Shown here: positions 27,651 to 36,682 of the stretch, one piece after another
Numbering within the stretch: the first letter of the stretch is position 1
Layout of the letters: each line of letters opens with the position of its first letter
From: CAZPXZ01 sp965219495
GTDB taxonomy: Bacteria > Pseudomonadota > Alphaproteobacteria > Rhodobacterales > CAZPXZ01
Length of the DNA: 64,000 nucleotides
Reading direction: 5' to 3'
NCBI GenBank assembly: GCA_965219495.1
Contig: OZ244777.1
Location: forward strand, 3,038,001-3,102,000
Position numbers and translations under genes: made by a program
The notes under the pieces: model-generated
Database searches by the model: none
Seen by the model: only the letters and a program-made list of their open reading frames with translations
What the model was told of the DNA's origin: nothing

Positions 27651-28083
27651 CTAGGAATCCCCTGAATACGCCGTCAAACCGGCGAATTTCACCCCGCCGG
27701 CGAAATTTCCACCCCACGCCGCCCATGCTCCGGAATTCAGAGCATTTCAATAGTTTTCAGCCGGATACGAGACAATTCTCTGGAGTTTGCGGCCGTCATG
27801 TGCTAGAATAGGTGTGAATTAAAGAAGCATGGTTCCACGGAGGGAACGACATGACGGCCTCAAACAACCTACTGTTTTCCTGGGCGGATGTCGAACAGCG
27901 CCCCGACCTCCAGCGCCTGCAATGGGTGCTGGATGCGATGCCGGACGGCGACATTCTGGACGCGCTCGAAGAGCGGCGCGGGCACGGGCGCGACGATGAT
28001 CCGGTGACGGCGATGTGGCGGGCGATGCTGGCCGGCATCGTCTTCCATCACGAGGCCGCGCAATCGCTGCAGCGCGAGCTGCA

Positions 28084-30186
28084 CCCATCTTCACCATTTT
28101 GCCTTTCTCCGGAACGCTAACCGACTGCAACACAAGGCGCCGCGATTTTGTCGCGGGTCCTGTTGGCACTACGTTTGTGGCTCAGTTCGGCTTGTCCGGC
28201 ATCCGCGCACAGCGCCGCCAGGCCTCCGGCTGCAGGCCAAGGGCGACGGCGATAGCGCGGGCTTCGGCGGCGGGCCGGGCATCCTGGCGGATCACGATGC
28301 GGCCGCCTTCGGCGCTCTGCAACGTCGAGGTGATCCGCACCCAGCCGGCCAGCTTGTTGCGGATCGTCCACCAGCTGTCCCGAATGCCGTGCGCCGCCAG
28401 CCGGGCGCGCAGCAGGTGGACGGCGTGGTAGGCCAGCACCGCGATAAACAGATGCGCCGAGATCTGCGCGGACTTGCTGTGCCAGATCGGACGCAATCCC
28501 ATCTCCGACTTCAAACTCCGGAATGTGGCTTCCAGGTCGGTTAATCTCCAGTATTGCCGGACCACGGTCTCCAGGTCCCAGTCGGCATGGCTGGTGCGCA
28601 GCGCATAGCTTCCGGCGCCGGCGTCGTGCAGCGCGTGCCGGTCATTGCGGTTCCAGCGGATGGCGGCCGCCAAGCCCTTCGCCCCGGGCTGCACCTCGAT
28701 ATCGTACTGCCGGTGCACCCGCCGGTAGCGTTCCCGCAACCGGCCGAGGCGCTGCAGCACCTTGTCCAGCCGCTTGGTGTGGTTCTTCTTCCCGAGCCCG
28801 TCGTGCAGCGCCCCCAGGGCGGCCTCGAACCGCGCCCGGTGGCGGGCGAGAAAGGCGTCGTCCTTGCGCTGGTGTTCCTCGCTCCACACGCAAAGATGCG
28901 CCTCGCCGTCCTCCGCCACCAGCCGCCAGGCCTTCGCCTGGCGCCCCGCCCGGGTCTTGAAGGCGGCGTCGGCCTCGCGTTGCGGCGGCGGCCCGCCGCC
29001 GCGCCGGACCGTGATCCAGGGATAGCCGCACTGCCGCAGCCAGGCGAGATTCGCCTCGGTGGCGATGCCGGCGTCCATGATGATGGTCGGCTTGTCCGAA
29101 TCCGACGATGCCGGCTGCCCTTCCAGCCTGCGGATGGCGTCCGCCAGCACCCGCGGTTCGGACACATTGCCGGCCAGCACTTCGCTGTGCCGGGGAAACC
29201 CGTCCGCATCCAGCGACAGCGCCAGCGTCGCCAGCGGGCAGTCGTTGCGGTGCTGTTTCGAGCGTCCGAAACGGGCCAGCGGGGAAGCCGGCCGGCCAGT
29301 AAAGCGCACGTTCGTCAAGTCGAAAAACACCACCGTCCCGGAAAGCCCCAGCAAGTCCCGCTCCCGCCCAAACAGCGCTGCCTCGATGCCATCGCGGCGC
29401 GCCCACAGCATCGCGCAGATCCGGTGCAGCTTGTTCAACCCGAACGGCTTGCCGCCTTCCAGGCCCAGCAACTCCAGCGCCGCGCTCTGCTCCCGCAGCC
29501 AGCGGAACGCCTCCCGCTCGCTGCAAGGATGGATCATTCGCGCCAGCACCAGCGCCACCGCGATCCGCGCGTCCCGCTCGCTCATGCCAAGGCCCCGCAG
29601 CACCTCCAGGAAGCCGAGCTGCTCCAGTGCCGACAGCGACAGGCGCTCGCAGCCCGAAGAGCGCACCTGCTCGTGCGCAAGACTGTCCAGGCGCACCGCC
29701 GCCACCGCGCCGGATTCCCCCGCCGTCGGATCAAGGCTGCGAAGCTGCAGCCGCCGGCCAATCCCCTCGGCTTCCGCCAATAGTTCTGGATCCGGCTCGA
29801 ACAGGAACGTATCCCTGGCCAGCACCTGCTTCACCAGCAACGTCAACTCCCGCCACCGTTCCGGGGGAACCCCGAAGTCGGCGCCGAGATTGAGCAGCGT
29901 TACCTGCCGCACCCGGTCTCCGATCCGTTCGTTGCGAACCAGGCGGCAGGTGGTATAGCGGGCGCCATCGGCCATGCGGCGGGTCTGGGTCCTGCGAATG
30001 AACATGGCGGGATTTTGCCGGGGCGGCGCGGGCCTGTCAAGGCGGAATCTGACATATTGTGAAGATTATGGCACTACTTCGGCCTTCCCGGAAATCGCAT
30101 CGTTACGCTGCAACGACTTATGCTCGGCAAGACCGCCGGAATCGCCGAATTCCGGCCAAATGGAACGGCGAAATGGTGAACTTGGG
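28084..30186 (-). mobile_element. IS-D copy 2, 2103 bp, inserted in the IS-E transposase gene
   Basis: Same ends as copy 1 in the opposite orientation. TGCA is duplicated at 28080-28083 and 30187-30190. Length equals copy 1 exactly, implying recent transposition. Confidence 0.95.
28182..30005 (-). CDS. IS1634-family transposase, IS-D copy 2
   Basis: 607 aa, same start MFIRRTQTRRMADGARYTTC and same catalytic motifs as copy 1 (FFDLTNVRF, IIMDAGIATEANL, DLEATFRSLK). One residue differs (PAAEARA here). Intact and likely functional. Confidence 0.92.
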   Translation of the reverse strand: MFIRRTQTRRMADGARYTTCRLVRNERIGDRVRQVTLLNLGADFGVPPERWRELTLLVKQVLARDTFLFEPDPELLAEAEGIGRRLQLRSLDPTAGESGAVAAVRLDSLAHEQVRSSGCERLSLSALEQLGFLEVLRGLGMSERDARIAVALVLARMIHPCSEREAFRWLREQSAALELLGLEGGKPFGLNKLHRICAMLWARRDGIEAALFGRERDLLGLSGTVVFFDLTNVRFTGRPASPLARFGRSKQHRNDCPLATLALSLDADGFPRHSEVLAGNVSEPRVLADAIRRLEGQPASSDSDKPTIIMDAGIATEANLAWLRQCGYPWITVRRGGGPPPQREADAAFKTRAGRQAKAWRLVAEDGEAHLCVWSEEHQRKDDAFLARHRARFEAALGALHDGLGKKNHTKRLDKVLQRLGRLRERYRRVHRQYDIEVQPGAKGLAAAIRWNRNDRHALHDAGAGSYALRTSHADWDLETVVRQYWRLTDLEATFRSLKSEMGLRPIWHSKSAQISAHLFIAVLAYHAVHLLRARLAAHGIRDSWWTIRNKLAGWVRITSTLQSAEGGRIVIRQDARPAAEARAIAVALGLQPEAWRRCARMPDKPN

Positions 30187-31673
30187 TGCAGCGCAATTCG
30201 GCGCTGCTCGCACTCTGCGGATTTCCGGCGCTTCCCCGGCAGAGCGCGCCGAAGCGGGTGGTGTCGGAGGCGGACGGCTCGACGGTGATCTACCTTCCGC
30301 AGCCGCTGCGCGATCCGGCGCCGGACGCCTGCAACTTCAGCCGGTTCCTGCGGGTGGTGGTGGAACTGGAGGAGGAGCAGGGGATGATCGCCGCCATGAT
30401 CCGGACGATGCGGGAGCAGCTGATGGAGGAAGCGGACGATTTTGGCGAATTCCTCGGCTATGACGGCAAGGCGATGGTGAGCCATTCGACGGGCGCCAGG
30501 ACTCGGGTCACGGGCAAGACCTCGGATGCGGACGCGGATTGGGGCAAGCACGAGACGCACGGGATGAACGCCAAGACCGGCAAGCCCTGGAAGAAGATCA
30601 AGACTTGGTTCGGCTACCGCGTCCATACGATTGCCGACACGCAGACCGAAATCCCGGTGGCGGCCAGCGTGATCCGGGCTTCGGTGTCGGAAGTCAAGGA
30701 ACTGGAGCGGCTTTCGGAGCGGCTCTTCGAGGAGACCCCGGCCCTGGCGGAGCGCTGCAAGGAGTTCAGCGCCGACCGCGGCCTCGACAGCGGCCCGCTG
30801 AAAGCCACGCTCTGGGATCAGCACCGGATCCGCCCGCTGATCGACAGCTGGGCGCTGTGGAGCGCCGAAAAGAAGCAAGCGGGCTACGACCCGGCCAAGC
30901 CGATTTCGCGCCCGCTCTTCCGGGATCGCAACAACTGCATTCACCATACCGAGAGAGGGGAGGTGATCTGCAAGCGCCCGGCCACCGGAACCGAGCGCCC
31001 GATGGCGTTCCAGGGGTTCGAGGCCGACCGCTCGACGCTCAAGTACCGTTGCTCGGCCACCGCCTGTGGCTTCGCATGCGAGGGACGGGACGACTGCCAC
31101 AAAGGCGCCGGCTGCAAGGCGGGCGCGTTCGGTCGGGTGGTCCGCATCGACCTGGAGAAGCACAGCCGCCGCATCTTCACCCCGACTCCGCACGGCAGCC
31201 CGTCCTGGCGGCGCGGATACAATCGCCGGAGCGCGATGGAGCGCATCTACAGCCGCCTCGACAATGGCTTCCCGTTCGAGCGCCACACCATTCGCGGCAA
31301 GGCGAAGATGACCGCCCGGGTCGGCCTCGCGATGGCGGTGATGATGGCCTTGGCGCTCGGCCATCTCCGCTCTGGCCGCAAGCAACAAATGCGATTCCTG
31401 GTTGGCGCCATACCGGTCCACGACACCGGATAGAGTTCCCCACTGTATCGCCGCCGAAACCGCCCGGCAGCGAGACCGGGCCGCGCCCCGATTCCGCCCG
31501 CGGGGCTCGCGGCCGCCAAAACAGCCTTGTTCGCCAGAATGCCGCTGAACTCAAGCCGACCCTGGCGCCTCGGCGCCGCCGGAAGGCAGCAAAAGGTCGA
31601 TGCAGACCCCACCAGCTACCTCACGAAAGGCGGCCCGAACAAAAAATTTGCTACAGCGCAAACGCCTCAATTA

Positions 31674-31949
31674 TTAGGGAGCGGCGAGCCGGCTGGCGAG
31701 CGCCAAGACGTTGCTTTCCCCGAGGGCGTCCGGTCCCATTTCGGGCGGAATGAGCAGATACCGGCCCCAGCTCGCGCGTTCGCGCCAGCCCTTGCGGCGC
31801 AGCGCGCGGATCACATGGTCCGCAGCTTGGGGGCTGACACCGAGTATGTCGATGATTTGCCGGCGATCCACCTCTCTGCTGCCTTGCTCCGCCAGACTGA
31901 GGACGACACGGTTTTCCTGCGGCGACAGCGATCGGGTGACGAATGCCAT
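31674..31949 (-). pseudogene. AbiEi-family antitoxin, N-terminal winged-helix part (split gene)
   Basis: From the ATG at 31949: MAFVTRSLSPQENRVV, then LGVSPQAADHVIRALRRKGW, RYLLIPPEMG and LALASRLAAP, the N-terminal winged-helix segment of AbiEi antitoxins, which normally runs straight into PYY/GY...HGLT. The latter is exactly what starts the piece at 25487-24911. The frame ends in TAA within the target duplication of IS-E. It lies 134 bp downstream of the endonuclease-like gene on the same strand. Confidence 0.75.
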
Positions 31950-32082
31950 GTCTTTATGCGGTGGCTCGGTGGCGAAGGCGAGGCGCGTAGACGGGCACCA
32001 AGGCCCGCGGGAGATCCGGGTCAAACCGGAGAAAGGCGGGGTCGGCCTTCGGTTCGATGAATGGGAACGGAAGGAAGGGATG

Positions 32083-32982
32083 TCACGGACTGATGGGAAA
32101 AGTGAGATCGTCCACTCTCACGAACGGCTGACCAGTTTCGGCGGCCCGCCTGACCTTCATGGCGAGTACCGTCGCGAAGTCGAGTTGACGTGAAAGAATG
32201 TCGTGGAGATCGCGACCATCCAAGCAAATGACACTCTTGCCGCGACCGAAGGCCGAGAGGCCCTCGGAGGAGAATCCGCTATAGCTCAGGAAGAGGCCGC
32301 GTGACCACTTCGCCTTGTCCTCGACCTTGGCGTTAAAGGAACGGAGTGTCGCGGCGTCGACCAAGGCGTTGGTCCATTTGGCTTCGAGCAGGTAGATTTC
32401 GTTTTCCAATACAAAACTGCCGTCGATTTGCTCGCCAGCCAGACGAAAGGAGGCGCGAGCGGACAATCCATACACATTGAACATGTCGTTCAAGAATTTC
32501 TCGATCGCATAACCCCGGGGCTGCGGCTCCAGTTTGGCAACTTGGAGCAAACGGTCGGCAAGAGACGACGCGGCACCAGCATCGATCGACGCTTGTGATG
32601 ATGTGGTGGAAGGTCTTGCTTGCGTTCGCGGCTGCGCCTCGAGGCGTTCGAGGATCCTGAAGAACGCGTCGCGCACCGTATCGTCCAGCTCCAGGTAATC
32701 GTGGGTGACGCCGCTGATCTCGCGGTATTCCCATAGCGCATTCAGCGTATCGAGAGCCGTATGCTGGTTCGCCTTTCGCAAGTAATATCGTAGGCGTTTT
32801 GCCTTGCTTCCGCCCTGAACCGCCCAGCGGGGGTGGTTTATGTCGACTTGGAGTTCTTCTCGAAAGAAATTGGCGAAGGTTCGATTGGAGAAATTGAGGA
32901 CCAAGCCGTCTCCCATGACGAACACCTTGTCGATGATCGGCATGTCCATGGTACGGATCCTGGCATTCGAGGTTCCGGTCAT
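32083..32982 (-). CDS. PD-(D/E)XK restriction-endonuclease-like protein
   Basis: 299 aa, preceded by a GAGG ribosome-binding site. The C-terminal half contains QIDGSFVLENEIYLLEAKW: Asp followed by Glu-x-Lys on the next strand, the PD-(D/E)XK signature of Mrr/REase-like nucleases. The N-terminal half (LNFSNRTFANFFREELQVD; KRLRYYLRKAN) has a helical pattern that may bind DNA or a partner; a low-complexity linker (~115-140) separates the halves. It follows the nucleotidyltransferase gene by 38 bp, so is probably in the same operon. No methyltransferase partner is nearby, so it is not a classical restriction enzyme. It may be a stand-alone defence nuclease. Confidence 0.7.
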   Translation of the reverse strand: MTGTSNARIRTMDMPIIDKVFVMGDGLVLNFSNRTFANFFREELQVDINHPRWAVQGGSKAKRLRYYLRKANQHTALDTLNALWEYREISGVTHDYLELDDTVRDAFFRILERLEAQPRTQARPSTTSSQASIDAGAASSLADRLLQVAKLEPQPRGYAIEKFLNDMFNVYGLSARASFRLAGEQIDGSFVLENEIYLLEAKWTNALVDAATLRSFNAKVEDKAKWSRGLFLSYSGFSSEGLSAFGRGKSVICLDGRDLHDILSRQLDFATVLAMKVRRAAETGQPFVRVDDLTFPISP

Positions 32983-33020
32983 GACTGCCTCAGGCCAAGG
33001 CCTCTGAGCCAGGCGTCAAC

Positions 33021-33851
33021 CTATCCGAAGGCATCCTGCTGCCATTGGTCTGCCGTGCGATCGCCAAGCAGGTGGGAGCCCTCAACGAACCTTCTCACGC
33101 TTGCCGGCCCGAAATCTTCGACATCCCGAAACTTGTCAGAGATAGAGCGGTATCCCTGGAGGGCCGATTCGACTTTGAGGAGCGGTCGGGTTGCTTCGAC
33201 GAGGGCGTCGATTCCATCCGGGAAGTTTCTTATGGAGTAGTAGATGTCGTAGGCGTCCTTGCGTTTCAGACGGTTTGCGATGGCGCAAACCTTCATGGCC
33301 AGAAGGGCAGGAATCGATGCCACCGCGATGCTAACGTGGTTGCGGTCACCGTCGGGCATATGACCTTCGAAGGCGACCATCTGGTAGAACCTGAGCGCCA
33401 GATCCGCGCCGTCCGCACGTTGAACGGCAAACTGGCTGATCAGCGGCGGTGTATTTCTTGTGATCTCGGCATCGCGTGGCATCAGGAAGTCGACGACGAT
33501 GTCGATGTCGGGCCCGTCATCCCTGGCGGGGACAGTGCGCACGAGTTGAAAGCGCCGCAAATTGTCCCGTTGAAGGTACCCGTGTTCCTGCAGGGCTTCG
33601 ACAAGCCGAACGTATTCACCGTCTCCCAAGGCGGCCGGATCGAGGCCGAGATCGACGTCTCCTGTGCCGATATGAGGCATGTCGGCTTCGCCCAGCAACA
33701 GCCAGGGAACGGCGCCGCCGATGATCACAAACTTGCCTTCGAAGCTACCAAGGATTTGGCCGATCTCGATGAGTACGGACTTGACGGCTGCTGTCGTCCG
33801 ATCATCGTAGTCACCGGCGGCCTGGGGTTCCTTCACAACCATGGAAAGCAC
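33021..33851 (-). CDS. AbiEii-like nucleotidyltransferase
   Basis: 276 aa (GTG start at 33851, or ATG at 33842). The nucleotidyltransferase fold signature is IGGAVPWLLLG followed by GTGDVDLGLD (Asp-x-Asp pair) and a third acidic strand PDIDIVVDF. A helical C-terminal domain follows (KRKDAYDIYYSIRNF), as in type IV toxin AbiEii/AbiGii-like proteins. The start overlaps the end of the upstream AbiEi-like gene by 10-19 nt. The expected role is the toxin of an AbiE-type toxin-antitoxin/abortive infection module, transferring nucleotides to an unknown target. Confidence 0.75.
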   Translation of the reverse strand: MLSMVVKEPQAAGDYDDRTTAAVKSVLIEIGQILGSFEGKFVIIGGAVPWLLLGEADMPHIGTGDVDLGLDPAALGDGEYVRLVEALQEHGYLQRDNLRRFQLVRTVPARDDGPDIDIVVDFLMPRDAEITRNTPPLISQFAVQRADGADLALRFYQMVAFEGHMPDGDRNHVSIAVASIPALLAMKVCAIANRLKRKDAYDIYYSIRNFPDGIDALVEATRPLLKVESALQGYRSISDKFRDVEDFGPASVRRFVEGSHLLGDRTADQWQQDAFG

Positions 33852-34939
33852 TTCGCGGCCATATGGTCGGCGGCCTCACGGTCCCGATCGTTGCCATTCC
33901 ACAGATCGAGGTAGGTGACGACCGGATTGGTACAGAAGATGCCCGGCACCGGCTGGACGGCGTCTCCGAACAAGCTTTCATCATTCGGGATGCGCAGGAT
34001 CACGTTGGCCCCTTGTGCAGCATGAGTCAGGCGAAGCGTCTCTTTCAGCATCCGCGCCCCGGGTTCGTCTGCACAGAAGCTGTGCGTGCCGCCTCGGACG
34101 TAGGGCGCAAACCACTGTGCGGCCGAGTTTGACGCGCAGATCGCGCGTGGAGGTTGCGGTCCCGGGCTTAGACTTCCCGACAGGCGATTACGCAGCTGGT
34201 CCCCGTGGAGAATCGTGTATCCGCTGAAGTGATGGCCGGTCGGTTGACGGTAGTTCTCGCGCCAAGACTTCAGTAGCGCATCCGGCTGGACAAGGACGAT
34301 ACCGTCGTCACGAACTTCGACCCATTCCCGGTCGAGCAGCGCTTTGCGGACATTGCTCACGTGTCCGAGGCTGGCGTTGGCTGCCTTGGCCAGATCGGCG
34401 ACGCGCCATGCGCGGGCCGGATCGCAAAGGAGAACCCGCAGGATTGCACCCGCTTTCGGGGTGAACAGTGACCGCAGAGCGCGGGTTTCGGATTTCGGGC
34501 TGTCTGGGACGGATCGCTCGATATAGACGTTACCGAAAGCAAGGTGCGCGTTACCGTAGAGGTCGAGGTAAGCGACATTGTGATCAAGGCAAATCGAGCG
34601 CGACTCCGGAGACAGGTAGGAGCTGACCAGCATTGGAAGGACCTGCCGGTTGACGTCTTGGTGTTCAGATCGATGCAAATGCGCGATGTAGCTCTCGAGC
34701 TGATAGATTGCGGAACGGGCAAAGCGCGGTGCTCCATTCGACTTGATCTCCATGAGGAGCGCATAGCGGATTTCATCGTGGCCGAAATCGATCCTGGCAT
34801 CGAGCCGGTAGCCGGACGCGAGGTGTTGCTCGTGGAGAACCCTGATGATTTGTATGTTCGGGACGTGCTTGAGCAGGGCGCGGACCGCGTCCACAGCCGC
34901 ACACCCCACCGGGTTCGCTATCTCATCTAGTTTCAACAT
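33833..34939 (-). CDS. AbiEi-like antitoxin/regulator, first gene of the AbiE-type operon
   Basis: 368 aa. The N-terminal ~150 residues resemble a nuclease-like fold (RIDFGHDEIRYALLMEIKSNG, then LPMLVSSYLSPE and AYLDLYGNAHLAF). A winged helix follows (WRVADLAKAANASLGHVSNV, ~residues 180-200), and the C-terminal region (TYLDLWNGNDRDREAA) is shared with AbiEi-type proteins linked to nucleotidyltransferases. It should neutralise the downstream nucleotidyltransferase and repress the operon. No Shine-Dalgarno precedes the ATG, which lies about 30 bp from a TTGACA, so a leaderless transcript is plausible. Family placement is by pattern only. Confidence 0.65.
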   Translation of the reverse strand: MLKLDEIANPVGCAAVDAVRALLKHVPNIQIIRVLHEQHLASGYRLDARIDFGHDEIRYALLMEIKSNGAPRFARSAIYQLESYIAHLHRSEHQDVNRQVLPMLVSSYLSPESRSICLDHNVAYLDLYGNAHLAFGNVYIERSVPDSPKSETRALRSLFTPKAGAILRVLLCDPARAWRVADLAKAANASLGHVSNVRKALLDREWVEVRDDGIVLVQPDALLKSWRENYRQPTGHHFSGYTILHGDQLRNRLSGSLSPGPQPPRAICASNSAAQWFAPYVRGGTHSFCADEPGARMLKETLRLTHAAQGANVILRIPNDESLFGDAVQPVPGIFCTNPVVTYLDLWNGNDRDREAADHMAAKCFPWL

Positions 34940-35018
34940 ACGGTGAAAATGGTGAAAATGGTGAAATCTGTCAACTGCCTTTTGACAATAGGCCTATTTC
35001 AGCAACTTGCTGAAATAG
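34940..35018 (-). promoter_or_regulatory. Promoter and operator region of the AbiE-type operon
   Basis: On the minus strand TTGACA (34974-34969) is a good -35. Between it and the start codon are three tandem 9-bp units (GGTGAAAAT, GGTGAAAAT, GGTGAAATC on the plus strand, 34942-34968). Further out is a perfect palindrome with 12-bp arms, CTATTTCAGCAA and its complement around one central base (34994-35018). AbiEi-type antitoxins are known to autoregulate by binding repeats at their promoter, so both elements are operator candidates. Confidence 0.6.
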
Positions 35019-35147
35019 TACCGTCTGGTGAAACTGCCCGAAACCGACTGTCCTGAAAGTTGGGGCTGGACTGCAGGCTATCCATGCACCGTTCGGACCG
35101 GGTTGACCGCATTTCACCCGGCCAATGATGGTTCGCAGTCGGGTGTC

Positions 35148-35615
35148 CTATTTTGCTTGTGGGTCTGAATTGGTGTGCTGCGCAGAGCGTGCGGCAGGTA
35201 CCGTGCCGCAAGTCAGTGCCTCGATCCGATCCGCGATCATCTGCGCTGGCTCGCGGAGCTGTTCGACCGTCCAGTCAGCTGCATAGCCTTCGGTGACGTC
35301 GTTGGGCCTGGCGTGGTTTACCAGTCGCTTGGTCAGCGAAGGGGGCAGCGGGGCTTCCCCCTGCTTGATGCGGTCGATGGCCTCCGCCGCGCGCCGCCGC
35401 GCCTGTTCGGCGGATATCTCGCCGTGGCGTCCGAGCGTCGCCCGCCGCGAGCCGCTGGGCCCCCGCTTCTGGACCACGTATATCTTCAGGCCCGACGGAT
35501 AGACCCTGATGCCGAAGCCCGGCAGGTCCCGGTCCCAGAAGACGGCATCGCGGCCCTCGACCGACAAGGCGTCGACGGTGCGCTTGGAGATGACCCTTTC
35601 CTGGCGTCTCGGCAT
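35148..35615 (-). pseudogene. Tyrosine integrase with internal deletion
   Basis: 155 aa. Residues ~20-85 are the arm-binding N-terminus of a phage/island-type integrase (FWDRDLPGFGIRVYPSG; LGRHGEISAEQARRRA). The sequence then jumps directly to the C-terminal tail of the same kind of protein (KRLVNHARPNDVTEGYAADW; QLREPAQMIADRIEAL). The core-binding and catalytic domains, about 200 residues with the Arg-His-Arg-Tyr set, are missing, yet the frame is kept. Confidence 0.75.
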
Positions 35616-35819
35616 GGGCGCTCCGGCGTTTGGTTCCGATCTGGCAGCCGCCTGTTTCTTCCGTAAGCACCAAGCAAGTGACCGGCTTCAAGACGAAGCG
35701 CATTCTGGTGTATTGATGACGGCAATGTCAGCGTGAAATGGCAAGGAAGATTCTTGAAAAGCACCAATATGACAATAGGTTATCATATCCCCGTGCATCG
35801 CCGTCCGTTCTGGGGTGTT

Positions 35820-36150
35820 GGTGGCGATTCAGGCCAAGCCACGGCAATATGATTTCACCGGCTTCGGCGTCCATTCCGCTGGAACCAAGTCCATCATCGC
35901 CACCTACCATGCCGATGACGGCTGTAAAAGAGGTGCCCGACATGCCGGTCGTGATCGGGCGCTACGGTAAAGTCACTTCCGACCGGGCACGGCGGCTTGC
36001 TCAGTACATCCACGGCAAAGTCGCCGACGGCGACAATCCCGGTGGAGAACGTACGAAGCCCCGCGCCATGTCCACGTTCGGGGAAGCCATTGAACATTAC
36101 ATGAAGGCCAATCCGAACCGCTCGATCCGCAACAATGAACTCTACTCCTG
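35820..36150 (+). pseudogene. Integrase N-terminal remnant, frameshifted
   Basis: One frame reads YDFTGFGVHSAGTKSIIATY. After a frameshift near 35940 another reads VVIGRYGKVTSDRARRLAQY and TFGEAIEHYMKANPN, the end of the arm-binding domain and the start of the core-binding domain of a tyrosine integrase. The rest is absent. Confidence 0.55.
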
Positions 36151-36682
36151 TTGCATTGAAACACGCGCCAAACTGGGGGGCGGTCAGCCTTCAGGCCAGC
36201 ATTGCAGGATTGCAATGGTCTTGCAGAAACATTGCAGAGTTCGCGAATTTCGCGCCGCGCCTATGAAAAAAGGGTTAGCCTCGAATGGGCGCAACACCGA
36301 ATGAAAGGCCGTGCCATACTCTTCCGCCGAGCGGAAATGACCGGTTCGATCGCAAACATGTTTCCGCGCCTTGACCGACCGGATGGTTGCTTGGAAGTTC
36401 ATCGGCTCAGTCAAGAACTCCGGGAGTTTTCATCCGCCATGGATACGGTGGAACCGGAACACTAATCCTCTTGCGGCCGTTCAGAAAAGGCCGGTACGCC
36501 TGGCGGCCGCCTCCTGCACGATCAAACAAGGATTCGATCGCAAATGAACCGGGCCGAAGCGATTCGGGAACCCCTCTGGGAGCTTGGGTTCTGTGCATTC
36601 CGCACGCAGGCCATAACTCACCCAAGGAACTGGATAAGCTTCAAGCCTCTTCAACGGTATTGCCGCGAGGCGCCGGGAAGCG
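36151..36682. other. Region between integrase remnant and fusion helicase, nothing recognised
   Basis: About 500 bp downstream of the minus-strand fusion helicase gene. Overlapping short open frames, no motif and no clear terminator. Confidence 0.4.

Larger units (their letters stand above)
27851..31433 (+). pseudogene. IS-E transposase interrupted by IS-D copy 2
   Basis: The 5' part (27851-28083) encodes FSWADVEQRPDLQRLQWVLD up to SLQREL. The 3' part (30187-31433) resumes at QRNSALLALCGFP and runs to the end (GAIPVHDTG). Joining at the 4-bp TGCA duplication restores the frame. Catalytic positions are kept (YDGKAM, SADRGLDSG, SAMERIYSRLDN). Confidence 0.88.
25495..31668 (+). mobile_element. 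IS-E copy carrying IS-F and IS-D (three-element nest)
   Basis: 5' end GAGGCCTTTGCGCTGTTCTA at 25495; 3' end, read inward, GAGGCGTTTGCGCTGTAGCA at 31668. The 7-bp AATTATT is duplicated at 25488-25494 and 31669-31675. After removal of IS-F with one CTAG and IS-D with one TGCA, the element is about 1978 bp, the reference length for IS-E here. Insertion order: IS-E into AbiEi, then IS-F and IS-D into IS-E. Confidence 0.92.
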
